From the NCBI GenBank assembly GCA_900314345.1, contig OMUX01000175.1, positions 1 to 10,023 on the forward strand: 10,023 bases of DNA, given 5' to 3'. This DNA comes from an uncultured Erysipelotrichaceae bacterium. Lineage in GTDB: Bacteria > Bacillota_I > Bacilli_A > Erysipelotrichales > Erysipelotrichaceae. Made by a program: the position numbers and the translations under genes. Shown here piece after piece: positions 6,845-10,023 of the stretch (position 1 is its first letter; each line of letters opens with the position of its first letter). A model generated the notes under the pieces. That model was given only the letters and a program-made list of their open reading frames with translations. It was not told the origin of the DNA and made no database searches.

Positions 6845-8125
6845 TCACTCCTTTGGCGGACGCATGCCGCTCATGATCTTCATCACAGGTCTTGTCAAAA
6901 GGAACAAAGCCAGTACGATCAGGCAGAACAGATCAAACCGTTCTCTTCCCGTATTGAACTGCGGCACCTTGCTTTCAATCACTTCCACACTCTTCACCGC
7001 TTCCGAGGAACCGATCTGTTCATCATTCAGCGTAAAGATCACCTGTGCCTTTGCCTCTTCCACAGAGGAAGGCTTTTCATTCTCCACCACAATCTCAGCC
7101 TTGAGGCTGGAGGCATCCATGGATGACGGCAGCATCACCGAGAAATCACTGTCGCTGCTGAATGTGACATCAGCAGTATGTTTCCTGCCTTCATAAACCT
7201 CTACGGTCTTCGTGCCGATCTGACTCTGGGTGATCGTCACCGTCTGGAAGTGATCAAACGTCCAGTTCATGACCGTCTGCAGATCATTGTTGATGGTATC
7301 TTCGCTCTCACCGCCAAGCACCACAGCATACACACTGGTGCCATCGGAAATCCCCGAAGCTGCTGCACTGTATCCGCCCTCTGCAGTACTGCCGATCTTG
7401 ATACCGTTCAAAGGCGCGTAGCTTTCCTCCTTGAACATCGTGCTGTCCGTAGTAATGACACGTTCCTGTGCCTGCATGTTGGTTGCTGGCAGCGTATACC
7501 GCTTTGCCGTGAATACCTTGGCAAACTCTTCATTGCCCATCGCCTTCTGCAGCAACAGACAGAGATCATGCGCACTGGAATAGTTCTCTTCAGAGTGCGT
7601 TCCGAAAGGATTGTCAAAATGCGTATTGGCCATGCCAAGCTCTGATGCCGTTTCATTCATCAGGGCAACGAAGGAATCAACATCATTGCTTACAGCCTCC
7701 ACAAGCATGGCTGTCGTGTCATTGGCACTTGCCAGCATGCTGGCATTGACACAGTCCTGCACCGTGAGTGTTTCACCATTCTGAATCCACATGACACCGG
7801 ATTCATGGTCATACCAGTTGAAGGCTGTATCCGACATGGTCAGCTGCTGGTCCATGGTGAGATTCTCACAGGCAAGATAAATGGTCATCAGCTTCGTCAG
7901 AGAAGCCGGATCCATCTTGTTGTCCGCATCCTTCTGAAACAGCAGGCTGCCGCTGTTCTTGTCCATGACAGCACCGGTTCCTGCATTCAGCACAACCTCT
8001 GCCGCCTCCTCCGCAGGAGCAGTCGGAACAGGCGTAGGCTCGCCCTCCTCAGCAGACACAAAAACCATATTGATATTTATGAACACTGTGAGCACCGCAC
8101 ACAGAATCTGAAGAATCTTCCTCAT
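6845..8125 (-). CDS. D-alanyl-D-alanine carboxypeptidase, DacF/PBP5-like (peptidase S11)
   Basis: This 426-residue low-molecular-weight penicillin-binding protein trims the terminal D-Ala from peptidoglycan stem peptides outside the membrane. It has a signal peptide (residues 1-25, likely cut at VSA|EE), a short Pro/Thr/Glu-rich linker, then the S11 domain with the catalytic SLTK (S75, K78) and SAN at 133-135. The third motif, normally KTG, reads K243-I-G-S-T. A beta-rich C-terminal domain follows (about 295-385), then a membrane segment near 400-415 (FCLIVLALFLL) and a short basic tail. This layout matches DacF/DacA-type enzymes. The ATG at 8125 is fixed by the signal peptide and an in-frame stop just upstream, yet no ribosome-binding site precedes it. 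A terminator separates it from the hydrolase gene, so it probably starts an operon. Confidence 0.94.
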   Translation of the reverse strand: MRKILQILCAVLTVFININMVFVSAEEGEPTPVPTAPAEEAAEVVLNAGTGAVMDKNSGSLLFQKDADNKMDPASLTKLMTIYLACENLTMDQQLTMSDTAFNWYDHESGVMWIQNGETLTVQDCVNASMLASANDTTAMLVEAVSNDVDSFVALMNETASELGMANTHFDNPFGTHSEENYSSAHDLCLLLQKAMGNEEFAKVFTAKRYTLPATNMQAQERVITTDSTMFKEESYAPLNGIKIGSTAEGGYSAAASGISDGTSVYAVVLGGESEDTINNDLQTVMNWTFDHFQTVTITQSQIGTKTVEVYEGRKHTADVTFSSDSDFSVMLPSSMDASSLKAEIVVENEKPSSVEEAKAQVIFTLNDEQIGSSEAVKSVEVIESKVPQFNTGRERFDLFCLIVLALFLLTRPVMKIMSGMRPPKE

Positions 8126-8132
8126 GTTTTAG

Positions 8133-8138
8133 ATTATA
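8133..8138 (-). promoter_or_regulatory. -10 element for the carboxypeptidase gene, apparently leaderless
   Basis: A perfect TATAAT on the minus strand is separated from the ATG by seven bases (CTAAAAC). Normal spacing puts the transcript start at, or one base before, the start codon. No Shine-Dalgarno sequence exists, and TAA lies in frame two codons before the ATG. The -35 region overlaps the preceding terminator hairpin and is poor. Confidence 0.5.
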
Positions 8139-8170
8139 CAACAAAGGAAGAGGCCTTTTGAGCCCCTTCC
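8139..8170 (-). terminator. Intrinsic terminator of the nucleoside hydrolase gene
   Basis: Eleven bases after the hydrolase stop, the minus-strand RNA forms a nine-pair stem, GGAAGGGGC (8170-8162) with GCCTCTTCC (8154-8146), including one G-U pair. The loop has seven bases and TTTGTTG follows. The T run is short, so termination may be incomplete. It isolates the hydrolase from the carboxypeptidase operon. Confidence 0.65.
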
Positions 8171-8180
8171 TGCATACTGG

Positions 8181-9110
8181 TCAGTCCAGATTCCTGAGTG
8201 CCTGTTCCACCAGATTCCAGAAGCCTTCCAGATCCGTATCCATGCCGACATTCACATTCTTCGGCAGGTGGAATCTGTCATAGATGTCGCATACCGTCCT
8301 TCCATAGCAAGGACCATGGCTGATGTCGATCTCCACATGCATCTGCTGCATCCTGAACAGCTGCGGTGCCACAAGGTATGCCACTGCCGTCACATCATGC
8401 ACCGGGCCTGCAGACAGACCGTTGACTGCCTGGGAGTGCAATGTGAAGCTCATGATATCCGCAAACAGGTTTCCTGCCTTGTTGCCGATGTTCCGCATCC
8501 TTGCAATGATCTGTGGTGTTGCAAGCACCCGGTTTGTCAGGTTCAGACCCATCATGTTCATCTCAACGCCCGAACGGAACACGATGTCTGCTGCTTCCGG
8601 ATCCACATAGATGTTGAATTCCGCTGCCGGTGTCGTATTGCCAAGATCCAGGCTTCCGCCCATCAGGGAGATATGTCTGATCTTCTTCACGATCCTTGGT
8701 TCCATGCGCATGGCCATGGCAATGTTTGTCAGCGGACCTGTCGGTACCAGCACGACATCACCATCGCTTTCCATGATCGTGCGGACGATGAAGTTCACGG
8801 CATGTTCCTGTTCTGCAGAGATGGTCAGCGGTTCAAACACAGGGCCGTCCAGACCGCTCTTTCCATGCACGTCATCTGCCACGACCTGTTCCTTCACAAT
8901 CGGCCTGTCGCATCCGGCATATACCTTCACCGGAAGATTGAGATGCTGAACGACATGCAGGGTATTCGGCACGGTATGCTGCAAACCTGCATTGCCCGCC
9001 ACACACGTCACACCCAGAAGTTCAATGTCCAGATTTCCGCACGCAAGCATCAGTGCAATCGCATCATCATGTCCGGTATCACAGTCCAGAATCATCTTCA
9101 CTTTGTTCAT
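8181..9110 (-). CDS. rihB: Ribonucleoside hydrolase, RihB-like (pyrimidine-specific type)
   Basis: This cytoplasmic enzyme splits the N-glycosidic bond of ribonucleosides to free base and ribose, for nucleoside salvage. The 309-residue protein is full length (E. coli RihB is 313). The calcium-binding signature DCDTGHDDA spans 9-17. H82 sits in VHGKSGLDGPVFEPLT, as in the E. coli enzyme; VPTGPLTNIAMAMRM, LMGG and AEFNIYVDPEAA follow; and GPVHDVT at 235-241 supplies H238 and D239. Resemblance runs along the whole length to E. coli RihB (YeiK), which prefers cytidine and uridine; substrate preference here is inferred from that. The ATG at 9110 has AAGGAG eight to nine bases upstream. It is divergent from a YeiL-type regulator, the same pairing as in E. 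coli, so local regulation is likely. No transporter gene adjoins it here. Confidence 0.94.
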   Translation of the reverse strand: MNKVKMILDCDTGHDDAIALMLACGNLDIELLGVTCVAGNAGLQHTVPNTLHVVQHLNLPVKVYAGCDRPIVKEQVVADDVHGKSGLDGPVFEPLTISAEQEHAVNFIVRTIMESDGDVVLVPTGPLTNIAMAMRMEPRIVKKIRHISLMGGSLDLGNTTPAAEFNIYVDPEAADIVFRSGVEMNMMGLNLTNRVLATPQIIARMRNIGNKAGNLFADIMSFTLHSQAVNGLSAGPVHDVTAVAYLVAPQLFRMQQMHVEIDISHGPCYGRTVCDIYDRFHLPKNVNVGMDTDLEGFWNLVEQALRNLD

Positions 9111-9139
9111 ATTGTCTTCTCCTTGTTTCCTACACGCTC

Positions 9140-9145
9140 AGTATA
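9140..9145 (-). promoter_or_regulatory. -10 element of the rihB promoter
   Basis: TATACT on the minus strand predicts a transcript start near 9133, leaving a leader of about 22 bases that contains the AAGGAG ribosome site. The -35 position (TATTGG, 9168-9163) is far from consensus, as expected of an activator-dependent promoter, and abuts the palindrome at 9168-9181. Confidence 0.45.
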
Positions 9146-9152
9146 GGCAATG

Positions 9153-9161
9153 TGCTATGAT
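9153..9161 (+). promoter_or_regulatory. Extended -10 promoter of yeiL
   Basis: TGCTATGAT is an extended -10 (TGn plus TATGAT). It predicts a transcript start near 9168 and a short leader of about 16 bases to the ATG at 9184. No good -35 is seen, which extended -10 promoters tolerate. It lies between the rihB -10 and the palindrome, so the two divergent promoters overlap face to face. Confidence 0.45.
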
Positions 9162-9167
9162 GCCAAT

Positions 9168-9181
9168 AGGAAATATTTCCT
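9168..9181. promoter_or_regulatory. Perfect 14-bp palindrome, probable Crp/Fnr-type operator
   Basis: AGGAAATATTTCCT is a perfect palindrome. Its layout, two 5-base half-sites AGGAA and TTCCT separated by four bases, is the geometry of Fnr sites (TTGAT-N4-ATCAA) with a different half-site. It is centred at about -41.5 from the predicted rihB start, the classical class II activator position, and at the predicted start of the yeiL transcript, where bound protein would repress. Binding by the YeiL-like product is inferred. Confidence 0.55.
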
Positions 9182-9183
9182 GT

Positions 9184-9846
9184 ATGAAAAAAATCGAAAA
9201 CAAAAAGATCATCGCTGCTGATCAGAAGAAGATCACATTGTTCCGTTGCTTCCCCAGAGAGCTTCTGGAACAGGGGCAGCTTCTGGAATATGAACCCGCT
9301 GAAGTGATCATTGCCCAGGGGCAGCCTGTACCGTATCTCTGTTTCCTGACAGAAGGCAGATGCCGCATCCAGGGAAACCTTGCCAACGGCAATGTCATCA
9401 TCCTGGACACAAACAATGCCCCCTGCATTCTCGGAGAGATGGAATTCCTGGATGAACAGGACTCCGCCTTTGCCGTCATTGCAATCAATGAATGCCGGCT
9501 GTTTGCCTTTCCCATGGAACTGAGCAGAGCCATGCTCAATGACAATGCCGTATTCCTCCATGAACTATGCCTCACCATCCGCCGCAAGGAGAACAGCAAG
9601 GCAGTCAGGATTGTGGAAACCTATGGCTATACCTTTGAACACAGACTGGCATCTTTCCTGCTGGAAAACGCAAACGGCAATACCGTGCTGATTCCCAAGA
9701 CCATCATTGCCCAGTCGCTCGGAATTTCCTACCGGCAGCTCAACAACGTGCTGAATGATCTGGAACAGAAAGGCTTAATCCAGAAGAAAAGACGCAGCAT
9801 CATGATCACTGCGCCGGAACTGCTTCATAAACTGTCTGAAGGCTGA
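9184..9846 (+). CDS. yeiL: Crp/Fnr-family transcriptional regulator, YeiL-like
   Basis: This 220-residue regulator has an N-terminal cyclic-nucleotide-binding-fold domain (about 20-115, with FLTEGRCRI at 54-62 and APCILGEMEFLD at 79-90), a linking helix, and a C-terminal winged helix (172-210). The recognition helix is near SYRQLNNVL (182-190). The stretch around LANGNVIILDTNNAPCILGE closely resembles E. coli YeiL, which also neighbours rihB. The phosphate-contacting Arg of cAMP-binding Crp proteins is absent (DEQDSAFAV), so another signal is likely. Six cysteines (22, 53, 60, 81, 104, 129) are scattered; no Fnr-like N-terminal cluster is seen. The start is placed at the ATG at 9184, since upstream in-frame ATGs fall inside the probable -10. 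It likely controls rihB and itself through the adjacent palindrome. Confidence 0.9.
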   Translation: MKKIENKKIIAADQKKITLFRCFPRELLEQGQLLEYEPAEVIIAQGQPVPYLCFLTEGRCRIQGNLANGNVIILDTNNAPCILGEMEFLDEQDSAFAVIAINECRLFAFPMELSRAMLNDNAVFLHELCLTIRRKENSKAVRIVETYGYTFEHRLASFLLENANGNTVLIPKTIIAQSLGISYRQLNNVLNDLEQKGLIQKKRRSIMITAPELLHKLSEG

Positions 9847-9850
9847 TTCA

Positions 9851-9914
9851 CTTCTGAAAGGAATATAAACCACACAAGCGGATTCCCGGATCTGAAGTTT
9901 ATCCTTCGCAGAAG
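9851..9914. repeat. Imperfect long hairpin between convergent genes
   Basis: Three paired blocks share one axis: CTTCTG (9851-9856) with CAGAAG (9909-9914), AAGG (9858-9861) with CCTT (9903-9906), and ATAAAC (9865-9870) with GTTTAT (9897-9902). The loop is 26 bases. It begins five bases after the yeiL stop and could form in the yeiL transcript 3' end, but lacks a following T run on the plus strand. Confidence 0.4.
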
Positions 9915-9936
9915 AAAAAACAGGCACAGTGCCTGT
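9911..9936 (-). terminator. Intrinsic terminator of the gene at the right edge
   Basis: In the minus-strand RNA, ACAGGCA (9936-9930) pairs with TGCCTGT (9926-9920) around a three-base CTG loop. This runs directly into TTTTTTCTTC. It starts 13 bases after the stop of the edge gene. The same hairpin may also slow plus-strand transcription from yeiL, which is followed by a T-rich but interrupted stretch. Confidence 0.85.
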
Positions 9937-9949
9937 CATTTCTGTATTG

Positions 9950-10023
9950 TTATGCCTGCTTGCGGAAAGAATCCGGATCTTCGCCCTGTGCTTTCAGGAA
10001 GGCTTCCAGCTGATGCTTCATCT
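9950..10023 (-). CDS. C-terminal end of an unidentified protein (partial)
   Basis: The last 23 codons and TAA stop of a minus-strand gene enter from the right edge; the readable tail is MKHQLEAFLKAQGEDPDSF plus RKQA. It is hydrophilic and helix-prone, with no recognisable motif. The clear intrinsic terminator just downstream supports a genuine gene end. The fragment is too short to name; whether it belongs to nucleoside uptake or salvage, like its neighbours, cannot be told. Confidence 0.6.
   Translation of the reverse strand, partial: MKHQLEAFLKAQGEDPDSFRKQA

Noticed and set aside
8268..9146. Plus-strand open frame of 292 codons opposite rihB
   Set aside because: Its translation is rich in His and Cys with low-complexity character, typical of an antisense shadow; rihB on the other strand matches its family over its full length.
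8992..9183. Upstream extension of the YeiL-like gene to an ATG at 8992 or at 9157/9160
   Set aside because: The 8992 start would overlap rihB antisense and add unrelated Ser-rich sequence. The 9157/9160 starts lie in the probable extended -10. The ATG at 9184 gives normal family length.

Overview
This window comes from a bacterial chromosome of roughly balanced base composition. It most likely belongs to a gut-type member of the Bacillota, perhaps near the Erysipelotrichales. That rests on the family mix (DUF951 protein, DacF-like carboxypeptidase, BspA-type leucine-rich repeats, AGGAGG-like ribosome sites) and is an inference from gene content, not a phylogenetic result. Coding density is very high. 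No RNA gene, CRISPR array, insertion sequence or phage module is visible.

Layout: nearly everything reads leftward (minus strand). In transcription order, from right to left: a gene tail entering at the right edge (9950-10023) with a clear intrinsic terminator; a pyrimidine-type ribonucleoside hydrolase (rihB-like, 8181-9110) divergent from a Crp/Fnr-family regulator of the YeiL type (9184-9846, the only plus-strand gene); a terminator; a DacF-type D-Ala-D-Ala carboxypeptidase (6845-8125); a four-helix holin-like membrane protein (6496-6840); a tightly overlapping three-gene cassette of VWA/metallopeptidase-like protein (5068-6429), MoxR-type AAA+ ATPase (3536-5071) and cytoplasmic leucine-rich-repeat protein (2250-3536); then housekeeping genes dtd (1768-2217), folD (899-1765), a DUF951 protein (694-912) and the start of ychF (1-647).

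How the genes work together: rihB and yeiL look like a self-contained nucleoside-salvage unit, the same pairing known in Escherichia coli. A perfect 14-bp palindrome in their shared intergenic region has the geometry of a Crp/Fnr operator. It would be centred near -41.5 for rihB and on the start of the yeiL transcript. The VWA-MoxR-LRR cassette overlaps by single bases (ATGA and TGATG), so its products are probably made in fixed proportion. The likely model is an AAA+ ATPase that remodels a target together with a VWA metal-binding adaptor, with the LRR protein as a third subunit or target-recognition module. Its placement behind a cell-wall carboxypeptidase and a holin-like membrane protein hints at an envelope link but does not prove one. 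dtd, folD, DUF951 and ychF are ordinary housekeeping genes and may form their own transcription unit.

The most interesting points are the compact VWA-MoxR-LRR system, the loss of the catalytic glutamate in the VWA protein's HExxH-like motif, the rihB/yeiL palindrome, apparent leaderless starts (strongest for the carboxypeptidase), and a KTG-to-KIG change in the carboxypeptidase active site.
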